NCBI GenBank assembly: GCA_000198515.1
Contig: FP929140.1
Span: 2,392,527-2,456,526 of the forward strand
Length of the DNA: 64,000 nucleotides
Direction of reading: 5' to 3'
Origin: a gamma proteobacterium HdN1
GTDB lineage: Bacteria > Pseudomonadota > Gammaproteobacteria > Pseudomonadales > Ketobacteraceae
Below, one piece after another: positions 9,389-19,500 of this stretch. Made by a program: the position numbers and the translations under genes. Under the pieces are notes generated by a model. It did not search any database. It had not been told where the DNA came from and saw only the letters and a program-made list of their open reading frames with translations. Position 1 is the stretch's first letter; each line of letters opens with the position of its first letter.

Positions 9389-12300
9389 ATGATACACGTG
9401 AAAATGCCACAGCCCACAGCCCACAGCCCACAGCCCACAGCCCACAGCCCACAGCCCACAGCCCACAGCCCACAGCCCACAGCCCACCGTCTACTGTCTT
9501 GGAAAGTTCTAACCAAAGGTAGCTTGCTGTTTTCTGTCTGTCTTACGTCATTTCTTGCCGAACAAGCCTTCAGTCGATGCGTTTACGAAACGAGCGCACG
9601 CCCAAGCGACACGTACCTAGCTTGTTACAGCATATGTCAGGGTGAAACTCATTGGGATGGTTCGGATGGCACTAACCACTTGGACTGCACAAACCTCCAC
9701 TTGGATAATTACTGTGCGAGATATTGCGCAGACGCCGATCGCCAATCCTGCCCATCCGACACCGAGGTGGGAAACCCAATCAATATCGCGGACGGATCAA
9801 AAGTCCATCGGGAAACCGATTTTCAGGGCACAGGGATTCACCCTCTAAAAATAGAGCGGTTTTATAACAGCGCGGTGAAGATGCCCGACGGCAACTTTGG
9901 CGTGAAGTGGCAGGATCAGTCCAACGCCAAGATCGTCGCCGTCAGGAAGCCTAGAGCTGGTAACATCGACGAAAAGCGCACGTTTACGCTACAGCGGCTG
10001 GGTGGAGATTACATTTCTTTTTCGTATGATCTTTCAGCAGATAACGGCAATACGGTTCCGATAAAGCGGGACGTTGATTTCAGCATGACCATTTACAACT
10101 ATAGCGTGGATGGCATCCCGCAAGTGATAGAGCTTGCGTACAATAACGGCAATACTGAGGTTTATGAGTTCAATCTCGACGCGCTGCTTGCTACAAACCG
10201 GTATGAGAGCAAGCTGCTGTGGCGCCAGAATCGTAATCTTCAGACGCACAGCTTTACCTATGACGCCAACGGCAATGTAGAAACCGTCCGCGATGATTTT
10301 GGCAATCAATTAAACTACACCTATTACGCGGGTACCGGCCAGATTGAAACCATTACGGCAATGCCAGGCAACCGAGTGTTTCGCTATGACTACGACGAAA
10401 TCGGCAACCTTCAGCATGTTTATTACCCAAGCCTGACGCCGGATACCAGCAATAGTCCCTTTAAAACCTATCTTTATGAGAATACCCAATTCCCTCACCA
10501 CCTAACGGGCATTATCGACGAGAACGGCAACCGTTATGCGTGGTACGAATACGATAACAACGGCAAGGCTATTTTATCCAAGCACGCGGGCGATGCCGAC
10601 CTTACACGCGTGGAATATGGCGCTACAACCACCCAGGTGCTAAACGCCAACGGCAAGGAAACCAAATACACATTTACTCAGGTAGGTTCCGGTGCTACGG
10701 CTGCTAGGCGCATAATTTCGGTAAAAGGGGAAGCCACACTAAGCTGTATCGCCTCAAACAGCACAGTTACCTGCGATGCGAATGGTTTCAAAGATCAGGT
10801 CACCGACGGCCGCGGCTTTGTTACCGATTACGACCATAACGCCAAAGGTCAAGAAATCCGCCGCACCGAAGCCTTGCAGAAATCGGGCAACTCATTGGCT
10901 GCCACTGAATCTACCCAAACGATCGAAACCGACTGGTATCCAAGCGGGCTGGTAAAGGAAATCAGGGAGCCCGGCAAAACCACAAAATTCGTTTATATCT
11001 ACAACAAGGGTACGGACGGCCCGCTTGCCAGCCGAACAGAACTGGACACCACAAGCCACGCTACGCCTTACAGCACAAACGGACAGAGTCGCACCTGGAC
11101 CTATCGTTATACATTTCACGATACCCCAACGAACACAAAGCTTGCGACCATTACGGTGGATGGGCCGCGTACGGATGTAGATGACACGACTGTTCAGTAT
11201 ATCGACCCACAAGGGCGCATTAATCGAGTAGAAAAGGCGCTCAGTGCCAATACCGTACTGACCACTGAAATCACCGAATTTACCGCCGAAGGATTGCCCA
11301 AAACCATCGTGGATCCTAACGGTACCGTTACGCAGCTGGCTTACACCCCGCGCGGCTGGCTTAAAAGCCGCACTGTCGTCACGCCCCAAGGCAATGTTAC
11401 CACCACTTACGCTTACGACCTAGTCGGGCAGGTGACGCAAGTTACCTTACCCACTGGCACTCAACTGAATTATCAGTACGATGCCGCGCATCGTCTACAA
11501 GCCATTTCTACCCAAGATAACGAGCGTATTGAATACGAACTTACTGCTCAAGGTGCCCACCGCATAGAACGCATTGTCTCCAGCAGCGGCAGCTTGCGTA
11601 GAATCGTCCATCAGGAATTTGACGATCTTGGTCGGCTCTGGCAAAGCTTTGGCGTTCAGGATCAGGTGATTGAAACCAACCAATACGACGAAAACGGCAA
11701 CCTCGTTCTTATCACCGATGCCTATCAGCAACCTATCTTTCGCGCCTTCGACGGGCTCAACCGCCTGCGCAGTGTAACGGAGCGCGACACCGGCGCTACC
11801 CAATACGAATATAACGCCCAAAATCAGCTTGTCTCGATCACCGACCCCAATGGTTTAACCACTTCATGGGTGGTCGATGGCTTTGGCCGCAAAATCCAGG
11901 AAACTAGCCCAGATCGCGGCAAAACCGTATATCAGTATGACTTGGCTGATAATTTAATTAAGGTGACCGATGCGAGAAACAGCGTTACCCAATACGCGTG
12001 GGATGCACAAAACCGGCTCACCGGCATTCAATACCCGAGCAGCGCACAGGATAACGTCAGCCTTATTTACGACGAAACTACCACTCAAACCAGTAGCGGT
12101 TCAATAACGCATAAAGGCAAGGGGCGTTTAACTTCGGCAACTATTGCCAATGGTGATAAAATTTACTGGGCCTATGATGCGCTCGGCAATTTGACTCACG
12201 ACATTCGTACCCAATCCAATGCGACCTTCCAAACCACGTACAGCTATAACCTAGCAGGTCAGCTGACTACACTCACCTATCCCAGCGGACGAGAGCTTAG

Positions 12301-14335
12301 CTATGGCTACGACAATAAAGGCCGTATCCACCAACTCCGCAGCCGCACCAGCAGCACGGCAAGCTGGGCGACTCTTGCGAAAAACCTAAGCTACGAACCC
12401 TTCGGCCCCCTTACCGGATTTACCTGGGGAAATGGCCTAACGGAAACCCTCAGCTACGACACCCACTACCAGCCGGAAACCATCCAGATCCGTTCAGGTA
12501 GCACAGACGTTCGCAACCTGCAATACGGCTTTAACCTCGCCAATGAACTGGATCATTTGACCGATGCGAAAACCCCAGCTCGCAGCCAACTGTTTAGCTA
12601 CGATCCCAACGGGCGTTTGAACCAAGCGCAAGGCCAGTACGGCACGCTAGCGTATCAGTACGACCTGACCGGCAACCGCGTATCGCAAGCGCAAACCAAC
12701 GCAAGCGACGGCCAAAACTTTACCGAAAGCTACCAATATCCGGCCAACACCCATCACCTCACTCAAGTGAACGCCAGTGGGCAGGGCGGACAAAATCGAA
12801 GCTTCCAGTACAGTGCGGCCGGAAACCTCACGAAAGATGAGCGTTATACCTACGTTTATAACGATGCGAATCGCCTCACCAAAATCTTCAGCGGCCCGGC
12901 AGTAATTGCCGAATATCGCTATAACCACCTAGGCGAACGCATTTCCAAAACCGCCGACGGAAAAACCACACAGTTTGTTTACGGCCCCAATCATCAACTG
13001 CTGGCCGAGCATCATCAAGATGGCACACCGATTCGCGATTACGTTTATCTCGGAAATAAGTTACTGGCAATGGTCGATGCCGATACTGCAACTAATCCAG
13101 ACACAGGCACAAAAGCCGACCTTGCAATTACCTTGAAAGGCGCCACCGGAAATTCTGTGAAACAGCCGGATGGCTGTTATCAAGTAACGTACACGGTCAA
13201 CGTCCAGAACGCCGGCGGCAGTGCTGCTGAAAATGTACTCCTCACCAATACCTTCCCAGCAACCGATGTGAACTTGGTGAGCTACACGGCCAGCCAAGGC
13301 ACCTGCACCGAAGATGCAAGCAGTTGTGATCTCGGCACCATCAGTGCGGGCCAAACCGCAACGGTCACCCTGATTGCCAACAAAGGGAAAAAAGCCAAAG
13401 AAAACTTCAGCGCGAGTGTTACAACCAACTCTGAAGAAAGCAACACCGATAATAACAGCGCCACTGCAGCATTTGGTGGTGCCTTCGGCCTATGGATAAT
13501 GGCCTTCCTCACTGCTATGCTGGGATTGCGTCGCCTTACTGCCAAACGTGCTCTCAACCGTAAAAACACGATCAGCACAGCGTGCTTGTTACTCTGCGGC
13601 CTGAGCCTGATGGGCGCTAACACCAGCCAAGCGGAGCAGATTTACTACGTCCACACCGATCATTTAAACACGCCGACGCTGGTCACGGATTCGAATAAAA
13701 CCGTAGTGTGGGAAGGGGTGAGAAAGCCGTTTGGTGAGATAGAGGAAATTACCAATACCGTACGCCAGCCGATTCGGTTTCCGGGGCAGTATTTTGATGG
13801 GGAGACGGGGTTATCGTATAATCTGATGCGGGATTATGATGCGCGGGTTGGGCGGTATATTCAAGCGGACGGTATAGGGCTTGCTGGCGGCTCTAGCCTC
13901 TACGGATATGCTGGTCAAAATCCTGTAGCGTATTATGATCCGAATGGTCAGGCGGCGATTGCGTTGCCGGGATTGGGCTTTGGGCTTGGCGTTGGCTTTC
14001 TGTATTGTGCGGCAACACCTTCGTGCCTTTCTGCGTGGCTGGCGTTGATGGATCGCTTGGGTAGTCCCAATGACTCCGCCGCATCGGATGAAAAAAGGCA
14101 ATCTGACTACGTGAGGGCTAAGAGCTTTTGTGATACTCCGCCTCCGGCGGGCGGCAATGATTGCGCTACGCTATCTCGGCAGATAGATCATGCGGAGCAA
14201 TGCATAAGCTTGTACGAAGATTGGGATAACATGTGGTTACCGGGACGTCACAATGAAAAGATCCAGTCTTGGCGCAACAGGCTAATTAATTTGAAGGAAG
14301 AACATCACCGTAGGTGTACTAATAAATGCCCATAA
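9389..14335 (+). CDS. Giant Rhs/YD-repeat polymorphic toxin with DUF11 insert (phase ON)
   Basis: Open for 1648 codons from ATG 9389. GTG 9398 or ATG 9404 fit the AAGGA site (9385-9389) better and are in the same frame. A CAGCCCA tract encodes a (QPTAHSP)n leader, followed by a signal peptide (RLLSWKVLTKG...AEQAFS), a Cys-rich N-terminal domain with the NPINIADGSK motif, and dozens of YD repeats (YDANGN, YDLVGQ, YNHLGERISK). A DUF11-like domain (about 1240-1355), a GGAFGLWIMAF...LRRL tail and a second signal-like segment (about 1390-1416) interrupt the core before YYVHTDHLNTPTLVTD. The Rhs core ends at YDPNG (about 1520). The last ~129 residues (Cys-rich, KSFCDTPPPAG..., WLPGRHNEKIQSWRN) are the variable tip, presumably the toxin. 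Tip activity not recognised. Confidence 0.88.
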   Translation: MIHVKMPQPTAHSPQPTAHSPQPTAHSPQPTAHRLLSWKVLTKGSLLFSVCLTSFLAEQAFSRCVYETSARPSDTYLACYSICQGETHWDGSDGTNHLDCTNLHLDNYCARYCADADRQSCPSDTEVGNPINIADGSKVHRETDFQGTGIHPLKIERFYNSAVKMPDGNFGVKWQDQSNAKIVAVRKPRAGNIDEKRTFTLQRLGGDYISFSYDLSADNGNTVPIKRDVDFSMTIYNYSVDGIPQVIELAYNNGNTEVYEFNLDALLATNRYESKLLWRQNRNLQTHSFTYDANGNVETVRDDFGNQLNYTYYAGTGQIETITAMPGNRVFRYDYDEIGNLQHVYYPSLTPDTSNSPFKTYLYENTQFPHHLTGIIDENGNRYAWYEYDNNGKAILSKHAGDADLTRVEYGATTTQVLNANGKETKYTFTQVGSGATAARRIISVKGEATLSCIASNSTVTCDANGFKDQVTDGRGFVTDYDHNAKGQEIRRTEALQKSGNSLAATESTQTIETDWYPSGLVKEIREPGKTTKFVYIYNKGTDGPLASRTELDTTSHATPYSTNGQSRTWTYRYTFHDTPTNTKLATITVDGPRTDVDDTTVQYIDPQGRINRVEKALSANTVLTTEITEFTAEGLPKTIVDPNGTVTQLAYTPRGWLKSRTVVTPQGNVTTTYAYDLVGQVTQVTLPTGTQLNYQYDAAHRLQAISTQDNERIEYELTAQGAHRIERIVSSSGSLRRIVHQEFDDLGRLWQSFGVQDQVIETNQYDENGNLVLITDAYQQPIFRAFDGLNRLRSVTERDTGATQYEYNAQNQLVSITDPNGLTTSWVVDGFGRKIQETSPDRGKTVYQYDLADNLIKVTDARNSVTQYAWDAQNRLTGIQYPSSAQDNVSLIYDETTTQTSSGSITHKGKGRLTSATIANGDKIYWAYDALGNLTHDIRTQSNATFQTTYSYNLAGQLTTLTYPSGRELSYGYDNKGRIHQLRSRTSSTASWATLAKNLSYEPFGPLTGFTWGNGLTETLSYDTHYQPETIQIRSGSTDVRNLQYGFNLANELDHLTDAKTPARSQLFSYDPNGRLNQAQGQYGTLAYQYDLTGNRVSQAQTNASDGQNFTESYQYPANTHHLTQVNASGQGGQNRSFQYSAAGNLTKDERYTYVYNDANRLTKIFSGPAVIAEYRYNHLGERISKTADGKTTQFVYGPNHQLLAEHHQDGTPIRDYVYLGNKLLAMVDADTATNPDTGTKADLAITLKGATGNSVKQPDGCYQVTYTVNVQNAGGSAAENVLLTNTFPATDVNLVSYTASQGTCTEDASSCDLGTISAGQTATVTLIANKGKKAKENFSASVTTNSEESNTDNNSATAAFGGAFGLWIMAFLTAMLGLRRLTAKRALNRKNTISTACLLLCGLSLMGANTSQAEQIYYVHTDHLNTPTLVTDSNKTVVWEGVRKPFGEIEEITNTVRQPIRFPGQYFDGETGLSYNLMRDYDARVGRYIQADGIGLAGGSSLYGYAGQNPVAYYDPNGQAAIALPGLGFGLGVGFLYCAATPSCLSAWLALMDRLGSPNDSAASDEKRQSDYVRAKSFCDTPPPAGGNDCATLSRQIDHAEQCISLYEDWDNMWLPGRHNEKIQSWRNRLINLKEEHHRRCTNKCP
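9410..9486 (+). repeat. CAGCCCA heptanucleotide tract, 11 units
   Basis: Eleven perfect tandem copies of CAGCCCA inside the 5' end of the first Rhs gene, just before its signal peptide. Seven is not a multiple of three, so gain or loss of one unit shifts the frame. With 11 units the start region and the downstream frame are joined (ON). Confidence 0.97.
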
Positions 14336-14703
14336 ATCTAGAGTTAACAAGACTTTTAAAGAAGTATGGTTCTCACCCAGATTTTTTGGGGTGTGAGCTG
14401 AGTGATGTGAATCAGCGTGGTGCAGTAGACGATTCTGTCCTTCATATCGTGGCTCGAAGCGGTGACGTGGATGACATTGATGCACTATTGAACGGTGGAG
14501 CAGCTATCGATATGCTTGGCGATTTAGGGAATACTCCATTGCATCAAGCTGTAATGAGCGGGAACCACCGTGTGGTTGAGAAGTTATTGCTGCGGGGTGC
14601 AGATCAAGGAATTTTAAATGAATTTGGTCAGACTCCAATGGATGTCGCAAGAATAGGTGGCCACGACAAGATAATTGAAATTTTGCAAAGAGCTAAAAGA
14701 TAA
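14326..14703 (+). CDS. Ankyrin-repeat protein, probable immunity to first Rhs toxin
   Basis: A 125-residue protein with about three ankyrin repeats: DDSVLHIVARSGDVDDIDALL, GNTPLHQAVMSGNHRVVEKLL and GQTPMDVARIGGHDKIIEIL. It has no signal peptide, so it should be cytosolic. Its ATG overlaps the end of the Rhs gene by 10 bases in another frame, the tight coupling expected of a toxin-immunity pair. Ankyrin-type immunity proteins are known in polymorphic toxin systems. The immunity role is inferred from position. A convergent hairpin follows at 14712. Confidence 0.8.
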   Translation: MPINLELTRLLKKYGSHPDFLGCELSDVNQRGAVDDSVLHIVARSGDVDDIDALLNGGAAIDMLGDLGNTPLHQAVMSGNHRVVEKLLLRGADQGILNEFGQTPMDVARIGGHDKIIEILQRAKR

Positions 14704-14711
14704 GATGGTAA

Positions 14712-14737
14712 GTGTTCCCACATCCACGTGGGAACAC
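14712..14737. terminator. Hairpin between convergent genes
   Basis: GTGTTCCCAC and GTGGGAACAC make a perfect 10-bp stem around the loop ATCCAC. It sits between the ends of two convergent genes (14703 and 14743). There is no strong T-run, so termination is likely but not certain. Confidence 0.55.
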
Positions 14738-14742
14738 ACCAC

Positions 14743-16290
14743 CTATTCCTCCACCCCCACATCAAACCCCACAATATTCCTCGTATCCTTACTAAACTCC
14801 ACGCCAATCAAATGCACCGGCCCATCGTTCCGATATTTCTCGGCGTAATTACGATCCTTCAGCTGCTGTAACGCTTTGCCTTCAGGCACAAGTTCCACCA
14901 CTTTGAATTCAAATAAATAGACGTGCCCTGCAAAGCGCACAGTCATATCAATACGGCCGTGGTTGGTAGCGTCCTCCGTGGTAATGTCCAGCCCAAGTGC
15001 CGCGAAGTGGCTGTAGAAAATGCTGGCCCAGTAGCCTTCATATTGTGCGATGGGGCTATTTCGATACCAATCGTGCGGAATGGTGGCGAAAAAGGCGTGG
15101 AATAGATCGCGCATGGCGGGAATATTGTTGGACAATAATATCTCATATAGTCGGCTGATTTGAGGTTGTATAATCGCCAGCCCACCACATAACTCACCCA
15201 GTAAACGGTCATGCAGGGCTGATTTCACTTCCATGTTTGGGAAACGCAAGGTGATGATGATACGTCCAGGAATAAATCGAGCATGATCAATCGTCACATA
15301 ACCCGCTTGAAACATCAGCGCTTCCACGGGAATATTATCTACGTCAAAGGTAGAAAGCAGGGCGTCTGAGGTGATGGATTTGCCAAGTTCGGGGGTAAAT
15401 TGATGGCGTTTAGCGAGCAGCTTAATTAAAAAACTAGGTGTGCCAGTTTCAAACCACCAAGGGCGGAAGCTGCGATGATCGAACAGCAAAAGTAAATCGA
15501 ATGGATTGTAAACCGATTCGCCTAACCAATTGTAGCCGTTATACCAGCGCTTGATTTCGCTGCGATCCAAGCCTTCAAGCTCCGCTGCAAAAACGCTATC
15601 TACATCTTGATCAGTATAACCGCAAATCGTGCTATAACGAGCATCCAGCGTGATGTCTTGAAGGTTATTCAGTCCTGAAAACAAGCTCACTTTGCTGAAT
15701 TTTGAAACCCCAGTCAGAAACGCAAAGCGAATATACGCATCGTTGTCTTTGATCACCGAATAAAGATCCTTGAGCGCCTCGCGCATACCGAGGGCGATTT
15801 CGCGGTCTTCGATTCGATCCAGAATGGGTTTGTCGTATTCGTCTACGAGTACCACGACCCGCTGGCCGGTTTGTTCGGCAAGCCGCTGAATCAGTGATAC
15901 AAAACGCCCGCGAATGTCGGGAAATTGCGCGCTCCAGCCTTGCGCGTGTTCTAACAAGGTGAATTGCGTATGCAGACTTCGCCCTAAATCTTCTACCGAA
16001 GAGAGCGATGCACCCCCAAAACTGATCCGAATCACCGGATACTTTACCGCCCAATCCCAGTGGTTTTCGGCATACAAGCCTTTGAACAAGGCTTCGTTGC
16101 CTTCAAACAGCTCTTTTAGGGTATCCAGAAACAGGCTTTTACCAAAGCGGCGCGGGCGGGAGAGGAAAAAGTGCGTGCCTTGGGCGATCAGCTGTAAGGC
16201 CAATGGCGTTTTGTCTACGTAGTAGCAGGCGTCATCCTCGCGGATTTTGGCGAAGGTCTGAATACCGATAGGCAGGCGTTTGCGTTGCAT
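14743..16290 (-). CDS. AAA-ATPase-like / PD-(D/E)XK nuclease protein, copy 2
   Basis: A 515-residue near-duplicate of the protein at 7652-9199. Most residues are identical; differences cluster at the N-terminus (TFAKIREDDACYYVD versus TLREIREDNCYYVD) and the C-terminus (NIVGFDVGVEE versus NIVGFEVEEQVG). The same P-loop-like FLSRPRRFGKSLF, the VLVDEYDKPI strand and the nuclease core GRIDMTV...YLFEFKV are present, so both copies look intact. It is transcribed divergently from the second Rhs gene across a duplicated ~190-base spacer. Whether it serves the Rhs locus or is only carried with it is unknown. Confidence 0.85.
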   Translation of the reverse strand: MQRKRLPIGIQTFAKIREDDACYYVDKTPLALQLIAQGTHFFLSRPRRFGKSLFLDTLKELFEGNEALFKGLYAENHWDWAVKYPVIRISFGGASLSSVEDLGRSLHTQFTLLEHAQGWSAQFPDIRGRFVSLIQRLAEQTGQRVVVLVDEYDKPILDRIEDREIALGMREALKDLYSVIKDNDAYIRFAFLTGVSKFSKVSLFSGLNNLQDITLDARYSTICGYTDQDVDSVFAAELEGLDRSEIKRWYNGYNWLGESVYNPFDLLLLFDHRSFRPWWFETGTPSFLIKLLAKRHQFTPELGKSITSDALLSTFDVDNIPVEALMFQAGYVTIDHARFIPGRIIITLRFPNMEVKSALHDRLLGELCGGLAIIQPQISRLYEILLSNNIPAMRDLFHAFFATIPHDWYRNSPIAQYEGYWASIFYSHFAALGLDITTEDATNHGRIDMTVRFAGHVYLFEFKVVELVPEGKALQQLKDRNYAEKYRNDGPVHLIGVEFSKDTRNIVGFDVGVEE

Positions 16291-16499
16291 GGAGGGGCGG
16301 CCTCGTGGGGGGAGTTCGGCATGGTAGCATAGATGTGGGTTGTTCGTGGTTTGTGGGGGCTTTGCGCGCCTGATGGGATGCGCTTCTCAAGATTACATTT
16401 CGTAACAGACGGCCGTCTGCCAGCGATGTACCCTGCCTAAGCTAACGTCAGGAAGTAAAAATAAAAAACGCCCCAAGGATGATACACGTGAAAATGCCA

Positions 16500-16534
16500 C
16501 AGCCCACAGCCCACAGCCCACAGCCCACAGCCCA
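16500..16534 (+). repeat. CAGCCCA heptanucleotide tract, 5 units
   Basis: Five perfect copies of CAGCCCA at the 5' end of the second Rhs gene. Reading from ATG 16479 (or GTG 16488) through five units ends at TAA 16542-16544. Six units would join the start to the open frame and give a leader ending in RFLISRLSLAVSAALLL, a normal signal peptide. Confidence 0.95.
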
Positions 16535-16564
16535 CGGTTTTTAATTAGCCGCCTCAGCCTTGCC

Positions 16565-19500
16565 GTGTCTGCCGCACTGCTTCTCGGCCATTCCGGCCTT
16601 TTGAATGCGGCCTGCAACGTCTCGAACGCCAAGGTTCATCGCGATATCGATATCAGTGCTTGTATCCAGATTTGCGATGCGGGCATTCCCAGCAATGGCT
16701 TTGTGTGCACCCACTCTGAGCGTAAAAACTACTGTCTTGCTGAGTGCGCGGGCGCTACCGCTCAGTGCCCCAAAGGCAACCCCATTGATATCCTCACCGG
16801 CGCAAAGATGCAGCAAGAAGTGGATTATTCCACCGGTGGCGATTTTCCGCTGGAGATCCGGCGCAGCTATAACAGCCTCTCCTCCGAGATCAGTCCCGAG
16901 TTTGGCGCTAAATGGGCAGGCTTTGGCGAGGCTAAAATCGTAAGCTACCTAGATGCTGGCAAGCGTTATGCCGTTGTACAGCGGCCGACCGGCGAAACTT
17001 GGAAATACGTCTGGAGCGGTGAAGACGGCACGACCCAGCCCACTCAAAGTGGCAGCGGCAATGCGTTGACAGCCATGGAGTACGACGCTGAGCGTGATAT
17101 TTACGAACTCTCCTTGAGTGATGGTTCAGTAGAATATTATCATTTCAAACAGAGCGAACTCGACAGTAACAAGCGATTCGAGTCGAAACTCTGGTGGAAG
17201 GAAGACGCAGCCTTTCGAAAACACACCTACGTTTATAACGCCACAGGTCAACTGGCCTCCGTTGCGGATGATTTTGGTAACGCTCTCGGATTTGCCTACT
17301 ATCCGGATGGAAAAATTCAAGCGATCACCGCGCCGGGCGATAAAACCTTCTCGTACGAATACAAAATCGCGTCGGTAGTAGACAAGGTGACGTCGGTCGT
17401 CACGGAAGTGGACATTTTATCCAAGGTCTGCTTTTCTGGCGCAAGCGGCGCAGAAAGCAGCTGCAAGGAATACCTCTACGAAGACACTCGGTTTCCCTTG
17501 GCCCTGACCGGAATTGTGGATGAAAACGGTAACCGCTTTGCGACCTTTACCTATAACAGCCAAGGGCTTGCCGTCTCCACCGAGCATGCCGGGGGCGCTG
17601 ATCGGATGGAGGTGCTGGAATACCGGTATGGAAGCGGCACTTTTTCGCCGACCTCCCTCTATACGCCCTTGAGCCTAGGGGATCGGGTCGTTCGCCTGAA
17701 AAACGCCAACGGGCTCGAAACGGAATATCGCTTTGGTTACAGCGGCCCAGAAGGCGGGTTTAACGCCCAGCTCAAGTCCGTCACCGGCGATGCTACGCTC
17801 AACTGCGGTGCCACCAACAGCACCTATAGTTACGACGCAAAAGGCTTCCAGGACAAAATTACCGATGGTCGCGGATTTGTGACCGACCTTGATCATAACG
17901 CCAAGGGTCAGGAAATCCGCCGGACCGAAGCGCTCGGCCAGCCCGAACAGCGCACAACGGAAACCGACTGGTATCCCGGCGGCACCATCAAGGAAATCCG
18001 CGCACCGAGTAAAACCACACGCTTTACGTACACTCAAGGTAACGGCCTTGGCAGGCTCGCAAGCCGTACCGAAATCGACACGACCACTCACAGTGCGCCC
18101 TATGCAACGCAAGGACTCAGCCGCACGTGGAGTTATTCGTACACCTACCATGATGCGCCTGCCAACCTGAAGGTTGCCACCGTAACGGTCGATGGGCCGC
18201 GCACGGATGTAAACGACATCACGGTTCAACACGTCAATCCAGCAGGCCGAATCTATCGGGTTGAACAGCAGAACGGTACTGGTGCGCCGCTGGTGAATGA
18301 AGTTACCGAATTCTCTGCCGAGGGCCTCCCCAAAACGATCGTCGATCCTAATGGAACCGTGACTCAGCTAGCCTACACCCCGCGCGGCTGGCTTAAAAGC
18401 CGCACTGTCGTCACGCCCCAAGGCAATGTTACCACTACCTACGCTTACGACCTAGTCGGGCAAGTGACGCAAGTTACTTTACCCACCGGCACTCAACTGA
18501 ATTATCAGTACGATGCCGCGCATCGCCTGCAATCCATCTCCACACAAGATAACGAGCGTATTGAATACGAGCTCACCGCTCAAGGCGCCCATCGTATCGA
18601 ACGCATCCTCTCCAGCAGCGGCAGCTTGCGCAGACTCGTCCATCAGGAATTTGACGATCTGGGACGGCTCTGGAAAAGCTTCGGTGTTCAGGATCAAGTA
18701 CTTGAAACCAACCAATACGACGAAAACGGCAACCTCGTTCGGATCACCGATGCCTATCAGCAACCCATTCTCCGCGCCTTCGATGGGCTCAACCGCCTAC
18801 GCACTCAAACCGAGCGCGATACCGGTGCGACCCAGTACGAATATAACGCGCAAGATCAGCTTGTCTCGATCACCGATCCCAACGGCTTAACCACCACATG
18901 GGTAGTAGATGGCTTTGGCCGAAAAATCCAAGAAACCAGCCCAGATCGCGGCACTACAGTGTATCGCTACGATCTGGCCGATAACCTGATCCAGAAAACC
19001 GACGCCCGCAACAGCGTTACAAAATACAGCTATGACGCCCTCAATCGCCTGACCGAAATTCAATATCCGGCCAGTGCGCAAGACAACGTCGGCCTAAAAT
19101 ACGACGAAACCAGCCTTCCAACGGCAAATGGTTCCATTGCCAACAAAGGAAAAGGCCGCTTAACTTCAGCAATCGTTGCCAACGGCGATAAAATCCAATG
19201 GGCCTACGATGCGCTTGGTAATATCACGAATGACGTGAGGGTGCAGGCAGGCAAAACCTTCCAAGCCACCTACACGTATAACGTCGCAGGCCAGCTTGCA
19301 ACGCTCACCTACCCCAGCGGACGAGAGCTTAGCTATGGATACGACAATAAAGGCCGTATCCACCAACTCCGCAGCCGCACCAGCAGCACGGCAAGCTGGA
19401 CGACCCTCGCAAATAATCTAAGCTACGAACCCTTCGGCCCCCTTACCGGATTTACTTGGGGTAATGGCCTAACGGAAACTCTCAGCTACGACACCCACTA

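Noticed and set aside
14712-14737. Possible CRISPR repeat (GTGTTCCCAC...GTGGGAACAC)
   Set aside because: It resembles type I-E repeats in shape but occurs once, with no spacers and no cas genes. It fits a hairpin between convergent genes.
16565-16600. GTG 16565 as the true start of the second Rhs gene
   Set aside because: It falls inside the hydrophobic part of the signal peptide, has no ribosome site, and the conserved AAGGA plus start codons lie upstream of the repeat tract.
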